Position numbers and translations under genes: made by a program. Of a stretch of 64,000 nt of DNA, positions 41,857-50,888 are shown in pieces. Numbering within the stretch: position 1 is the stretch's first letter; every line of letters begins with the position of its first letter. The stretch is from assembly GCA_964463655.1 (NCBI GenBank), contig CAYXDG010000004.1, positions 11,190 to 75,189 on the forward strand, written 5' to 3'. The notes beneath the pieces were generated by a model that saw only the letters and a program-made list of their open reading frames with translations, was not told where the DNA came from and searched no databases. The stretch comes from Halothece sp964463655. Its GTDB lineage: Bacteria > Cyanobacteriota > Cyanobacteriia > Cyanobacteriales > Rubidibacteraceae.

Positions 41857-42930
41857 CTAATGGTTAATCGCGTTGATAATTTTAGTATTCGCTTTTGGAA
41901 AAGGAAACTCGGACAATTGTTCAGGTTTCACCCAGCGCATCTCTTCACATCCAATGGGTTGCGGTTCCCCCTCTAAATGTTGACAATTATAAACATTCAG
42001 GGTAACCCGAAAGTGCGTGTAAGCATGATTAATGGTGATTAAATGCTCTTTTACCTCGATCGCGATCCCTAATTCTTCTTTGATTTCCCGTTGGATACAA
42101 TCTTGAATGGTTTCATTTTCCTCCATTTTCCCCCCTGGGAATTCCCACAACCCTCCGAGTAAGCCTTTTTCAGGACGGCGATCAATTAAAACTTCACCGC
42201 GATCATTCCAGATGACAGCAACGCCAATTTGTTTATGAGGAAGGGGAGATTTTGGTTCACGCATAGGAATCTCAGTTTGTCGGTTTTGTTGAAAGGCTTG
42301 ACAATAAACTCGCCACGGACAGAGCAAACAACTGGGTTGGAAAGGAGTGCAAATCGTTGCCCCTAAGTCCATCAAGGCTTGATTATAATCTCTAGGATGC
42401 TCAGAGTCCAGTAACTGATCAGACAATTCCCATAATTGTTTGAGCGCCTTATTGGGAGGCTTTTCTAACCCCACTAACCGCGCTAACACACGCTTGACAT
42501 TGCCATCTAAAATGGAAATCCGTTGCTTAAACGCTGCGCTGAGAATCCCCCCTGCGGTGGTGCGTCCAATACCCGGTAAACTGAGAACATCGCTCAATTG
42601 TTGGGGAAAAATGCCATCATAATCCTTTTCAATCTTCTGTGCTGCGTGATGCAGATTTCTCGCCCTTGCATAGTAACCTAAACCTTCCCATTGCTTCAAA
42701 ACCGATTGTAGAGGACTTTGGGCAAGGGTTTCAATATCTGGAAAAATCTTTAGCCAACGATCATAATAAGGAATTACCGTCTTGACTTGAGTTTGCTGTA
42801 ACATAATTTCTGAAATCCAGATCGCATAAGGGTCTCTAGTCTTGCGCCAAGGCAGATAACGACCTTGCTTTAAATACCATTGTCGCAGCGATCGCTGTAA
42901 GGACTCCACTTCAGTTGGCTTGAATACCAT
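41857..42930 (-). CDS. mutY: A/G-specific adenine glycosylase MutY
   Basis: A 357-residue base-excision repair enzyme removing adenine mispaired with 8-oxoguanine. N-terminal catalytic domain: WISEIMLQQTQVKTVIPYYDRW (catalytic Glu about residue 41), helix-hairpin-helix SLPGIGRTTAGGILSAAF with the downstream Asp in ILDGNVKRVLARL, and the iron-sulphur cluster motif C-x6-C-x2-C-x5-C in CTPFQPSCLLCPWRVYC. The C-terminal Nudix-like domain (GGLWEFPGGKMEENETIQDCIQREIKEELGI) recognises 8-oxoguanine; here it keeps the complete Nudix box, so hydrolase activity is conceivable. It converges with the receptor gene. Confidence 0.95.
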   Translation of the reverse strand: MVFKPTEVESLQRSLRQWYLKQGRYLPWRKTRDPYAIWISEIMLQQTQVKTVIPYYDRWLKIFPDIETLAQSPLQSVLKQWEGLGYYARARNLHHAAQKIEKDYDGIFPQQLSDVLSLPGIGRTTAGGILSAAFKQRISILDGNVKRVLARLVGLEKPPNKALKQLWELSDQLLDSEHPRDYNQALMDLGATICTPFQPSCLLCPWRVYCQAFQQNRQTEIPMREPKSPLPHKQIGVAVIWNDRGEVLIDRRPEKGLLGGLWEFPGGKMEENETIQDCIQREIKEELGIAIEVKEHLITINHAYTHFRVTLNVYNCQHLEGEPQPIGCEEMRWVKPEQLSEFPFPKANTKIINAINH

Positions 42931-42995
42931 GTTTTTTCAATCAAATTGCCCTGCTTTGATAGCGGTGCTTTTAACCCGTGATCTGCTCGTAATTT

Positions 42996-43715
42996 CTAAA
43001 GACTTCCCGCCGTTAAATGACTTAATTGACGAATATTAGTAATCGATAAGGTTTCTTGGTCTTGATTAAATTCTAGCCAGCCTTTGGTTTGAAATTTTTG
43101 TAAACACTTTTGTGTATCCTCTAAATTAAGGTCAGCGAGATCAGCCAAGTCTTGGTCGGGAATCCGTAAAATTTCCATTCCTTCCTCAGTTGGTTTCCCA
43201 TAAGTTTCTCCTAAATTGACTAAGGTGTAAGCTAATTTCACCACTGGGGGATAATGGCTTAAATGTAAACGAATGTCCATTTGTCGCAGTCGCCGCACCG
43301 TAATTTGAAGGAGTTTATGGTGAAGTTGGGAATCTTGAAAAAGCGTTTGAATGAAGCGTTGAGCAGAAATACTAATCACTTTTGTTTTTCCGAGAGAAAT
43401 CACTTCTGTTGCGCGAGGAGGCTCATCTAAAATAGCACTTTCCCCAAAGAAATCTCCTCGTCCTTGAACGGATAAAGTCACTGAAGTTTCGTTACACCAA
43501 CGCAGTGCTTTAACCCAACCTGACACAATAAAATAAACAGCATTTCCCCACGATTCATCAGAGAGAATAGTTTCTTCTGGTGCGAAGTCTTCTTCTACGG
43601 CGACTGACAGTAACCAATCGAGTGTTTCTGTTTCCGCAGCATTGAGTAAGGGAAATATCTCGCTAACAACTGTACTCTCCATTAAAAATTGATTGACTGA
43701 TGTTGGATGAATCAC
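42996..43715 (-). CDS. Crp/Fnr-family transcriptional regulator
   Basis: A 239-residue regulator: an N-terminal cyclic-nucleotide-binding-like beta-barrel (ETILSDESWGNAVYFIVSGWVKALRWCNETSVTLSVQGRGDFFGESAILDEPPRATEVISLGKTKVISISAQRFIQTL), a long dimer helix (LLQITVRRLRQMDIRLHL) and a C-terminal winged helix (RIPDQDLADLADLNLEDTQKCLQKFQTKGWLEF). The G-E-S...R-A-T pocket resembles cAMP-binding members, but the ligand is not certain. No Cys cluster, so not FNR. It is not NtcA by sequence. Target genes unknown; transcribed alone, 65 bases from mutY. Confidence 0.86.
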   Translation of the reverse strand: MIHPTSVNQFLMESTVVSEIFPLLNAAETETLDWLLSVAVEEDFAPEETILSDESWGNAVYFIVSGWVKALRWCNETSVTLSVQGRGDFFGESAILDEPPRATEVISLGKTKVISISAQRFIQTLFQDSQLHHKLLQITVRRLRQMDIRLHLSHYPPVVKLAYTLVNLGETYGKPTEEGMEILRIPDQDLADLADLNLEDTQKCLQKFQTKGWLEFNQDQETLSITNIRQLSHLTAGSL

Positions 43716-43753
43716 AAATTAAGTCGGAACACTAAGCTATTTTAGATTGTAGT

Positions 43754-44149
43754 TTATGATTGGTTATCAATGAGTGATTCTAGTTGTTGGCGAATCATTT
43801 CTACTCGCTTGCGATTGACTCCTAAATCGGATTGTCCCAAGCGAGACGCGGAACGAACATGAACCACTTGGTTGATGTCGTCTTTATGAAATTCTACATC
43901 ATCCACAAATCCCATGAGTTTGCTTTTAAATTCCGCGTAAAGATAGTTTTCCGTTTCTTCAATGATTGTGGTGCGCTCCATTGCTTCAACCACTTTTTTG
44001 ATGTCTGCGATCGCAGTATAGGGCAGGGGTGCGATCGCGTGTTCTGTGTCTTCACTTTGACTAGAAACACAGTTTGGGCTATTGGGACAGGGAGCGAGTT
44101 TTCCCGCCTTTACCCCAAGGTTATCGGGTCGTTTTCCAGCAAAAAACAT
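43754..44149 (-). CDS. DUF1499-family protein
   Basis: A 131-residue protein of the DUF1499 family (function unknown; in plants and cyanobacteria). Conserved features: KLAPCPNSPNCVSSQSEDTEHAIAPLPY near the N-terminus with the paired Cys, the central IIEETENYLYAEFKSKLMGFVDDVEFHKD and the C-terminal HVRSASRLGQSDLGVNRKRVEMIRQQL. No signal peptide is evident. The next gene upstream lies 33 bases away on the same strand. Confidence 0.88.
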   Translation of the reverse strand: MFFAGKRPDNLGVKAGKLAPCPNSPNCVSSQSEDTEHAIAPLPYTAIADIKKVVEAMERTTIIEETENYLYAEFKSKLMGFVDDVEFHKDDINQVVHVRSASRLGQSDLGVNRKRVEMIRQQLESLIDNQS

Positions 44150-44182
44150 AAGTCTTTTTTTAATTCCTTATTCTATCAAATG

Positions 44183-44395
44183 CTACGGTTTAAACACAGG
44201 AGCAATTTCAGTTTGGGGAAGCAGAGGAAACTCCATCACTTGCTGTGCGATCGCGCTCAGTTCAATAAAGTTTTCTGTCACACCTTCCCGATACTGCTCA
44301 GGGATGTTCAATCCTAGCAACTCAGCGGTTTGCTCTACATAGTTTTCATAATTGATTTGAGAAAGCGAGACCCTCTCGAAACTAGCATCACTCAT
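44183..44395 (-). CDS. AtzG-like/DUF4089 small protein
   Basis: About 70 residues from the ATG giving MSDASFERVSLSQINYENYVEQTAELLGLNIPEQYREGVTENFIELSAIAQQVMEFPLL; an ATG six codons earlier also exists. The YVEQTAELLGLNIPEQYREGVxxNF pattern matches AtzG-like (DUF4089) proteins, which in other bacteria are small partners of an amidase (AtzF-like allophanate or amide hydrolase). No amidase gene is next to it here, so its partner would be elsewhere. Confidence 0.75.
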   Translation of the reverse strand: MSDASFERVSLSQINYENYVEQTAELLGLNIPEQYREGVTENFIELSAIAQQVMEFPLLPQTEIAPVFKP

Positions 44396-44442
44396 GGTTA
44401 AAATCCTAATCAACTTTAAAGATATTTTATCAAGTTTTTCCT

Positions 44443-45354
44443 CTACTTTAATGATTTATTATTAATAGCTTTCAGCCACGGTAAAACCACCTCATGAAAT
44501 TGTTCTGGATTTTCATCATGGGGACAGTGACCAAGATTGGGTAACATGACTAATTTCAGATTAGAATTTAAGTCAACAAATGATCGCGCTAAACGAGGGG
44601 AAATCATTTGATCGCGTTCTCCCCATAATAATAAAATTGGAATTTCTAAGCAGGGTAATAATTCCTTAACAGGTGGCGCAAAATTGGAATCAAGTGCAGA
44701 TTCAACCAGCGCCACAAACGCATCTTCAGCAAATTCATCTTGGGGGGGTGTGCTGAAAATGCTAACTAATTCATCATCTAAATTAACAGGATTGGGATAA
44801 GCAATTTTAGCCCAACGGCGGATCACATTGGGCGATCGCAAAATGGGGAATAAACTCCGCCAAAGTAACGGCGCAGCCAACAAAGATTCTACCTTAGAGA
44901 TGATTTTTCTTAACGGTCGCGGAACCAGTTCAGAACGAGCAGCAGTATCAGGTAAATTAATTAAAATTAAGCCATGTGCCATCTCTGGATAATGGGCTGC
45001 TGCGGTTAAACAAACCAATGAGCCCAAAGAATTACCAACTAGAATCGCAGGAGAGCCAACAACTGTGCGCCAAAACTCATATAATTGTTGCGCCCAAACA
45101 TCCATGCTGTAGCGAGTAAACGCTTTGCGAGATGCGCCAAACCCTAACAAGTCTAACGCATAAACCGTGTGAGTTTGACTGAAAAGGGAAAGATTGTGTC
45201 GCCAGTGACTGATCGCTGCGCCAAAACCATGCACTAAAATTAAAGGAGGATTACTGTTTATAGGTTGCTGCGATCGCACATAAGTATAACGAATTTGCCA
45301 ACCACGCCATACCCAATCTCGTTGTCTTCCTAAATTAACTTTTAACTCATTCAT
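44443..45354 (-). CDS. Alpha/beta-fold hydrolase
   Basis: A 303-residue alpha/beta hydrolase. Oxyanion motif LVHGFGAAISHWRHNL, nucleophile elbow LVGNSLGSLVCL (Ser about residue 110), acid in LLWGERDQMIS and catalytic His in LPNLGHCPHDENPEQFH. The lid region (residues 150-215) is typical of the large cyanobacterial/plant group annotated as haloalkane dehalogenase-like or pheophytinase-like hydrolases, so substrate cannot be assigned. Monocistronic, divergent from infC. Confidence 0.87.
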   Translation of the reverse strand: MNELKVNLGRQRDWVWRGWQIRYTYVRSQQPINSNPPLILVHGFGAAISHWRHNLSLFSQTHTVYALDLLGFGASRKAFTRYSMDVWAQQLYEFWRTVVGSPAILVGNSLGSLVCLTAAAHYPEMAHGLILINLPDTAARSELVPRPLRKIISKVESLLAAPLLWRSLFPILRSPNVIRRWAKIAYPNPVNLDDELVSIFSTPPQDEFAEDAFVALVESALDSNFAPPVKELLPCLEIPILLLWGERDQMISPRLARSFVDLNSNLKLVMLPNLGHCPHDENPEQFHEVVLPWLKAINNKSLK

Positions 45355-45553
45355 AAGTTTTAATAATCCGTCTCTAACGATCTTAAAACTAAGGACATCT
45401 TCTTGTTCCTTAACCGACTAACCAGCAATAGGTTAATGTGTTACTTTTGTGTTAACATTTGGCAAAAATTCCCAACTAATTATTACAATAGCAAGGGAAT
45501 ACCTTATCCTGATGAGACTTAAGTTAAGCATAACGAAATTTCCATAAACGCCT

Positions 45554-46084
45554 GTGAAGAATAAAAAAACTAACCGTCAGCTTCCCCCCATTAACGAAAA
45601 CATTCGTTTTTCCCAAATTCGTGTCATTGACAGCGAAGGAGAACAACTCGGAATTCTCACTCCCAATGAAGCCCGAAAAATAGCGGAAGAAAAAGACCTT
45701 GACCTAGTGCTGGTGAGTGACAAAGCAGACCCCCCTGTGTGTCGCATCATGGACTATGGTAAGTATAAATATGAACAGGAACGTCGAGCAAGAGAAGCGA
45801 AAAAGAAACAGCACAATGCAGAAGTCAAGGAAGTCAAAATGCGCTATAAAATTGACGAACATGACTATGAAGTCCGCGTCAATCAAGCGAAACGCTTCCT
45901 GAAAGGAGGAGATAAAGTTAAAGCAACCATTAATTTTCGCGGTCGGGAAATTCAGCACACTGACTTAGCAAAAGACTTATTAGAACGCATGGCGATTGAT
46001 TTACAAGAAACCGCAGAAATTCAACAAGCTCCCAAACGAGAAGGTCGCAACATGATTATGTTACTATCGCCGAAAAAAGAATAA
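45554..46084 (+). CDS. infC: Translation initiation factor IF-3
   Basis: A 176-residue IF-3 that prevents 30S-50S association and proof-reads the start codon. It begins with GTG; near-universal non-AUG starts in infC give autoregulation in other bacteria (there AUU). N-domain: INENIRFSQIRVIDSEGEQLGILTPNEARKIAEEKDLDLVLVSDKADPPVCRIMDYGKYKYEQ; linker RRAREAKKKQHNAEVKEVKMRYKIDEHDYEVRV; C-domain KVKATINFRGREIQHTDLAKDLLERMA ending in APKREGRNMIMLLSPKK. A seven-base hairpin (AAAGGCG at 46091 with CGCCTTT at 46118) follows, without a T-run. Confidence 0.96.
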   Translation: MKNKKTNRQLPPINENIRFSQIRVIDSEGEQLGILTPNEARKIAEEKDLDLVLVSDKADPPVCRIMDYGKYKYEQERRAREAKKKQHNAEVKEVKMRYKIDEHDYEVRVNQAKRFLKGGDKVKATINFRGREIQHTDLAKDLLERMAIDLQETAEIQQAPKREGRNMIMLLSPKKE

Positions 46085-46162
46085 TCAACTAAAGGCGCGA
46101 TCGCGCAGACAAAACTTCGCCTTTGGTGGTAGCTTCTAGTTATTAGCGTGTTAACTAGAATC

Positions 46163-47791
46163 ATGGCTCATCGAGATTTATTCGCTCACAGCGCGATCGC
46201 GCAACTCCCGAAACTCCTCACCCTCTTAGACCGTAACCCCCACAGTCCGACTTACGGCTGCTTCGATCGCAACTTTTGGCACTATAAAATTATAGACTTT
46301 CCCAGTGGTATGGCGCAAGAGTTTGTGTATCCTCTTGCTTTGGCTTATGCTCTCAATTGCCCCAAAAATCCATTTTATCAGCAACCTGCCATTCGAGACT
46401 GGGTAGAAGCTGGAATTCGCTACGCTGTCCACAGTAGCCACAAAAACGCCTCCTGTGATGATTATTTTCCCTTTGAACAAGCAGCAGGCGCAAGCGCTTT
46501 CTCTCTCCTTGCTTGCTTAGAAAGCTACCAACTCCTCAGCTTACACGACTATAACATTCTCAAATTCTTTGAAAAACGAGCCGACTGGTTAGCCCATCAT
46601 GAAGAAAGTGGTCGTCTCTCAAATCATCACGCCTTGATTATTCTCTGCTTAGAGAAATTAAGCCTACTTTTAAGTTCGTCAAAGTGGGACAGGGTAAAGG
46701 CTTTACGCCTCGAACGCTTTCTGGAATGGCAGTCAGAAGAGGGCTGGTTTCCCGAATATGAAGGCAATGACCCAGGATACCTTTCCCTCACTATAACCTG
46801 TTTAGCGCAGATTAGTCAATTAAAAACAGATATTCGTTTAAAAGAAGCGATAATAAAAGCAGTGGAATTCGCCCATTATTTTTTACATCCTGATGGGTCT
46901 TATGGGGGAGAATATGGAAGCAGAAATACATATAATTTCTTTCCTCACGGCTTTGAATTAGTGGGGAAATGGTATCCGCAAGCATTAGCGATTAATGATG
47001 GCTTTTTACAGGGATTAGCTAACGGTTTGAGTCCTTGTTATGCTGATGATCATATCATTGGACATCACATTTGGAACTATCTATTAGCTTGGCGAGATTT
47101 TATAGAAGCTCGACCAAAAGCATCGCCACAGAATCAGGGAAGAATGTATTTCCAAGACGCACAACTGTTGATTGAACATAGAGGAGAAACCAGTTTGTAT
47201 ATGGCTTTAAATAAAGGAGGAGTGTTTAAGTTATTTCGCCAAGGAAAGTTAGTGGTATCTGATACTCAGTTTTCAGTTTTGTGTCAAACAGGAAAGAAAG
47301 TAAAAAATGCAGTGGGACATTTAATTGATACCGAAAATACTCAGCTAGAGATACAAGAGAATGAAATCATAATTAAAGGACAGCTAGGATGGGCGAAACA
47401 AACTCAGATGACCGCGTTAAAGCTGATTGTGCTACGAGTTGTCATGCTTACTTTTGGTCGCTTTTTCCCCAACTTGATTCGGAAAATCTTACAAGCAATC
47501 TTAATTACAGGAAAACAAGACACAGGATTTTACTATCAACGTTGTCTATCTTGGGAAGAGGAAGAAATTGTCGTGAAAGACCAGTTAAAAGTTCCTAATT
47601 GGGAGAACATCAAACAAGTGGGAATTGGTGCGGATCAAACCTCGATCTATGTCGTGATGAGTCGCACATTTCAAGTTAATCAGTTACAACCTTGGTTAGA
47701 CTTAACCGATCAAATTAAACAGTTAAGTGATGGGGATAGTTTACAGCTAGAAAGACGATTCCCCCACTTAAAAGCAGGTAGGGTGGATTAA
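46163..47791 (+). CDS. Hypothetical protein, heparinase/alpha-toroid-like, cell-surface glycan context
   Basis: About 542 residues from the ATG giving MAHRDLFAHSAIAQLPKLLTLLDRNPHSPTYGCFDRNFWHYKI; a GTG 15 bases upstream is also in frame. The first 330 residues are helical with repeated Trp/His/Tyr patterns (SYQLLSLHDYNILKFFEKRADWLAHHEESGRLSNHHALIILCLEKL; SLTITCLAQISQLK; GSYGGEYGSRNTYNFFPHGFELVGKW), like alpha/alpha-toroid polysaccharide lyases. The rest is beta-rich with ALKLIVLRVVMLTFGRFFPNLIRKIL, which may touch the membrane. I do not recognise a catalytic signature. Next comes a GT39-type gene after 11 bases, so it is probably an exopolysaccharide or lipid-glycan gene. Confidence 0.7.
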   Translation: MAHRDLFAHSAIAQLPKLLTLLDRNPHSPTYGCFDRNFWHYKIIDFPSGMAQEFVYPLALAYALNCPKNPFYQQPAIRDWVEAGIRYAVHSSHKNASCDDYFPFEQAAGASAFSLLACLESYQLLSLHDYNILKFFEKRADWLAHHEESGRLSNHHALIILCLEKLSLLLSSSKWDRVKALRLERFLEWQSEEGWFPEYEGNDPGYLSLTITCLAQISQLKTDIRLKEAIIKAVEFAHYFLHPDGSYGGEYGSRNTYNFFPHGFELVGKWYPQALAINDGFLQGLANGLSPCYADDHIIGHHIWNYLLAWRDFIEARPKASPQNQGRMYFQDAQLLIEHRGETSLYMALNKGGVFKLFRQGKLVVSDTQFSVLCQTGKKVKNAVGHLIDTENTQLEIQENEIIIKGQLGWAKQTQMTALKLIVLRVVMLTFGRFFPNLIRKILQAILITGKQDTGFYYQRCLSWEEEEIVVKDQLKVPNWENIKQVGIGADQTSIYVVMSRTFQVNQLQPWLDLTDQIKQLSDGDSLQLERRFPHLKAGRVD

Positions 47792-47802
47792 AGGAATCAA
47801 TC

Positions 47803-49338
47803 ATGATCAAAAACGTAATTTTGAAAAGCAAAATTAATCCAAAACAACTCTCTTTTATTTTCCTAGTTTTAGGGATTTCAGTTCGTTTGATACAATATCT
47901 AAATAATCGTTCTCTTTGGGCTGACGAGGCGACTTTAGCATTAAACATTATCGAACGTTCTTACTTAGAATTATTGCAACCCTTAGACTATGATCAAGGC
48001 GCACCTGTTGGCTTCTTATTATTGACAAAATTCATCGTCCAATGGGGAGGAAATAATGAGTATTCCTTGCGATTCCTTCCGTTATTAAGTGGTATTTTTT
48101 CCTTAATCATTTTCTATCAACTGGCTAGTTACTGCTTATCAAAATGGTCAGTTCCAATTGCAGTTAGTTTATTGGCGACTCTTGAACATTTATTTTATTA
48201 CAGTTTTGAGTTTAAACAATACGCGATCGATGTTTTGATAGCTTTATTTTTGGTTTGGATATTTTTACCCAACTTCGATCAAAGATTAACTCAGAAACAT
48301 ATTGTAATGTATAGTTTATTTGGGGCGATCGCAATTTGGTTTTCTCATCCTGTCGTTTTTGTTTTAGCAGGAATTGGCTTAACAACTTTACTACACACTG
48401 GGAAGAGTCGTAACTTTCAAAAATTCAAACATTGGGGAATTATTTATATAACTTGGTTAATCAGTTTTGTCAGTTTTTATTTTGTTTCTATTCGTAGTTT
48501 AACCAGCAATGATACTCTTATGACCTCTTGGAGAGATGCTTTTCCTGATTCAATATTTGATCTAATTTGGGGTTTAGATGCGTTGGGAAAATTCTTTTAT
48601 GATCCTCTAGGGTTTGTTGGGATTACAGATGGAATTGCTATTGTTACTTTTTTAATTGGCTGTATCTATTACTTTAATCAGAAAAGAACAATTTTCTATT
48701 TTCTTCTCTCTCCTCTATTCTTGACTTTATTAGCGAGTTATCTACACCAGTTTCCTTTTCGAGGAAGATTAGTTTTATTTCTAACTCCCTTTATAATTTT
48801 GTTCATTGCTGAAGGAATACTGATTTGGATTCAAAACTCAAAATATCGAATTATACAAGCACTAGGAATCTTGGTATTACTAGCCCTAACTGTACCGCCT
48901 TTTCTGGAAACAACACCTTTTTTATTTAAACCCTACTATCAAGAAGAAATCAAGCCTGTTCTCAGCTATATTGAACAACATAAACAACTCGAAGAATCAT
49001 TATATGTTTATCAAAGAGGAAGGTATCAGTTTCTTTATTATGCGCCTAAATATGGTTATGAGAAAGGAGATTATATTTTAGGCGTAGATGACTTAGACCA
49101 TCTTGATGGTTATCACTTATCTAAAGCAGAAATCGCAAGATATAAACAAGACATTAATGCTTTACGAGGACAGAAAGTTTGGTTTCTTTTTTCTCACTCT
49201 GATATTGCATCTGAAAATGAAATGATGGAAAATTATTTAGATCAAGTGGGTCAAAAAATTGACGAGTTTTCTAGCATCGGTGCATTTACATATTTATATG
49301 ATTTATATCAGGTTCGCTCAATCAATGATCAAAAGTAG
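47803..49338 (+). CDS. GT39-type membrane glycosyltransferase (ArnT/PMT-like)
   Basis: A 511-residue polytopic protein with about ten to twelve hydrophobic segments (LSFIFLVLGISVRLIQYL at the N-terminus, FLIGCIYYF, YFLLSPLFLTLLASYL, LFLTPFIILFIAEGILIWI, ALGILVLLALTVPPFL). The first periplasmic loop has NNRSLWADEATLALNIIER, where the ADE acidic pair matches the catalytic Asp-Glu of GT-C enzymes using lipid-phosphate sugar donors. The last about 140 residues form a soluble periplasmic domain. Likely transfers a sugar from a polyprenyl phosphate to a surface acceptor. Acceptor unknown. Confidence 0.83.
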   Translation: MIKNVILKSKINPKQLSFIFLVLGISVRLIQYLNNRSLWADEATLALNIIERSYLELLQPLDYDQGAPVGFLLLTKFIVQWGGNNEYSLRFLPLLSGIFSLIIFYQLASYCLSKWSVPIAVSLLATLEHLFYYSFEFKQYAIDVLIALFLVWIFLPNFDQRLTQKHIVMYSLFGAIAIWFSHPVVFVLAGIGLTTLLHTGKSRNFQKFKHWGIIYITWLISFVSFYFVSIRSLTSNDTLMTSWRDAFPDSIFDLIWGLDALGKFFYDPLGFVGITDGIAIVTFLIGCIYYFNQKRTIFYFLLSPLFLTLLASYLHQFPFRGRLVLFLTPFIILFIAEGILIWIQNSKYRIIQALGILVLLALTVPPFLETTPFLFKPYYQEEIKPVLSYIEQHKQLEESLYVYQRGRYQFLYYAPKYGYEKGDYILGVDDLDHLDGYHLSKAEIARYKQDINALRGQKVWFLFSHSDIASENEMMENYLDQVGQKIDEFSSIGAFTYLYDLYQVRSINDQK

Positions 49339-49387
49339 GTTGGGGTAGAGACTTTCCCTGAAACGTCTCCACGGGAAACCCAACACA
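49336..49387. repeat. GGTTGGGG...CCCAAC palindromic intergenic repeat
   Basis: Starts at the glycosyltransferase stop and forms a hairpin with GGTTGGG and CCCAAC arms. It is of the same type as the repeat at 50723-50756, a sequence family very common between cyanobacterial genes. Confidence 0.65.
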
Positions 49388-49445
49388 AATTATAAGCAAT
49401 TACCTGAAGCTGATATTACGTTAATTCGAGGGTTGATTAAATAGC

Positions 49446-50372
49446 ATGAAAAAATTAATCTCAATTATAGTTAGTCTCTTCCTTTTAGCTGTCCTTTATC
49501 TAAGAATAGATTTAAACGCCTTGCTAGCGGTTTTTGAAAGCAGCGATCGCGCTTGGATGATGCTAGGATTAGGAATGGTAATTCCGATAACCATGTTAAC
49601 CGCTTGGCGACTCCAACAACTGACTCCAAAACAAGCAAAGTTAACGTTTGCAGAGGGAAACCGTTTGATTTTAGCAGCCAGTGTCTTAAATATGGTTTTA
49701 CCCTCCAAAATGGGGGATATTGCTAAAGCCTACTTTATCCAAAAACGCGGATCATTAACAGGATCATTAGCCTTATCTTTAGTGGTATTTGAGAAAACCT
49801 GCGACTTACTTTCCCTATTATTCTGGTGTGTCTTTGGCTTAGTCTTGTATCCTGAAAAAGGTTGGTTATTTTGGGGAATGACGGCGATCGTTGCTAGTGG
49901 TTTATTGCTAGGACTCTTTTTAATCGCTTCTCGTTGGTTTGCTGATTTCTGTTTTAATTGCGGACAAGAGATAGCGCCGAAAAAAATGGGAGAAAAATTG
50001 CAAAACCTACAAACTTCTTGGGGAGAAATGCACAGTTATTTTTGGCGCGATCGCGCACAACTTTTCCGCATCACCCTAACTTCAATTTTCCTCTGGTTTC
50101 TACACTTATTTCAAATCTGGTTATTTGTTCTTGCGTTGAATGCTTGGACTCCTTTTTTAGTAAACTTAGCCTTAGCCCCGTTAGCAATTTTAGCAGGATT
50201 ATTGCCTTTAACCTTTGCAGGAATTGGCACAAGGGATGCAGCGATCGTCTTTTTTTATAGTAATTATTTAGACCCCCCCACCGCAGCCGCATTAGGATTA
50301 CTTTACACCTCTCGCTATTTTATTCCCGCCGTTGCAGGATTACCCTTTATGGAAAGGTATGTTAGCAATTAA
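49446..50372 (+). CDS. LPG synthase TM-domain (UPF0104/AglD-like) membrane protein
   Basis: A 308-residue protein with about eight membrane helices, of the flippase-like lysylphosphatidylglycerol-synthase TM family. Signature parts: LAASVLNMVLPSKMGDIAKAYFIQKRGSLTGSLALSLVVFEKTCDLLSLL (the conserved N-x-x-P-x-x-x-G-D and E-K-x-x-D motifs), LFQIWLFVLALNAWTPF and PLTFAGIGTRDAAIVFFY. It lacks the soluble synthase domain, so it probably handles or flips a lipid-linked intermediate, fitting the glycosyltransferase immediately upstream. Confidence 0.87.
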   Translation: MKKLISIIVSLFLLAVLYLRIDLNALLAVFESSDRAWMMLGLGMVIPITMLTAWRLQQLTPKQAKLTFAEGNRLILAASVLNMVLPSKMGDIAKAYFIQKRGSLTGSLALSLVVFEKTCDLLSLLFWCVFGLVLYPEKGWLFWGMTAIVASGLLLGLFLIASRWFADFCFNCGQEIAPKKMGEKLQNLQTSWGEMHSYFWRDRAQLFRITLTSIFLWFLHLFQIWLFVLALNAWTPFLVNLALAPLAILAGLLPLTFAGIGTRDAAIVFFYSNYLDPPTAAALGLLYTSRYFIPAVAGLPFMERYVSN

Positions 50373-50487
50373 GAAATAACTTACTTTACCTAAAAGCACA
50401 GTCACTGAACAAAGCGATCGCCCTTGTAGATATTTTTCAGCAAATCTTGATATCCTAGAAACTAACTAGACTTAAGAAATCAATCAA

Positions 50488-50715
50488 ATGACAATCGAAC
50501 AACTTTTAGAAATTATCTCCCTTGCTTCTGCAATTTTATTAATTGTCCTTGTCCTCCTCCACTCTCCCAAAAGCGACGGTTTAGGCGGATTAAGTGGTCA
50601 AGCAGAACTTTTTACCAGCACGAAAAGCGCTGAGAAAACCTTAAACCGCATTACCTGGGCATTAGGGTTGGTATTTATCAGCACCACAATTATCTTAAGC
50701 GCTGGTTGGATTTAA
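50488..50715 (+). CDS. secG: Preprotein translocase subunit SecG
   Basis: A 75-residue protein with two membrane helices (IISLASAILLIVLVLLHSP and RITWALGLVFISTTIILSAGWI) and the conserved loop SPKSDGLGGLSGQAELFTSTKSAEKTLNRIT between them. SecG assists SecYE at the plasma or thylakoid membrane. Length and topology are standard for cyanobacteria. Confidence 0.93.
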   Translation: MTIEQLLEIISLASAILLIVLVLLHSPKSDGLGGLSGQAELFTSTKSAEKTLNRITWALGLVFISTTIILSAGWI

Positions 50716-50722
50716 TCTCAGT

Positions 50723-50756
50723 AGGTAGGTTGGGTAGAGCGAAGCAAAACCCAACA
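50723..50756. repeat. GTTGGGT...ACCCAAC palindromic intergenic repeat
   Basis: GTTGGGT (50729-50735) and ACCCAAC (50749-50755) flank GAGCGAAGCAAA. This is the widespread cyanobacterial repeat also seen in degenerate form at 49336 and 59549-59573. Confidence 0.8.
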
Positions 50757-50888
50757 TTTCCCACTCATCACCTGAGTTTTTGGGTAATGGAATATAGGGA
50801 GCAAAATGCTCCCACTGCGATCAACCTAATAGTTTTTATTGGGAATGACTATATGGCAATCTGGAATTAACCATCAGATAACCGTTCA

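Noticed and set aside
43832..44317. 161-codon plus-strand frame
   Set aside because: Antisense to DUF1499 and AtzG-like genes, which have clear family motifs.
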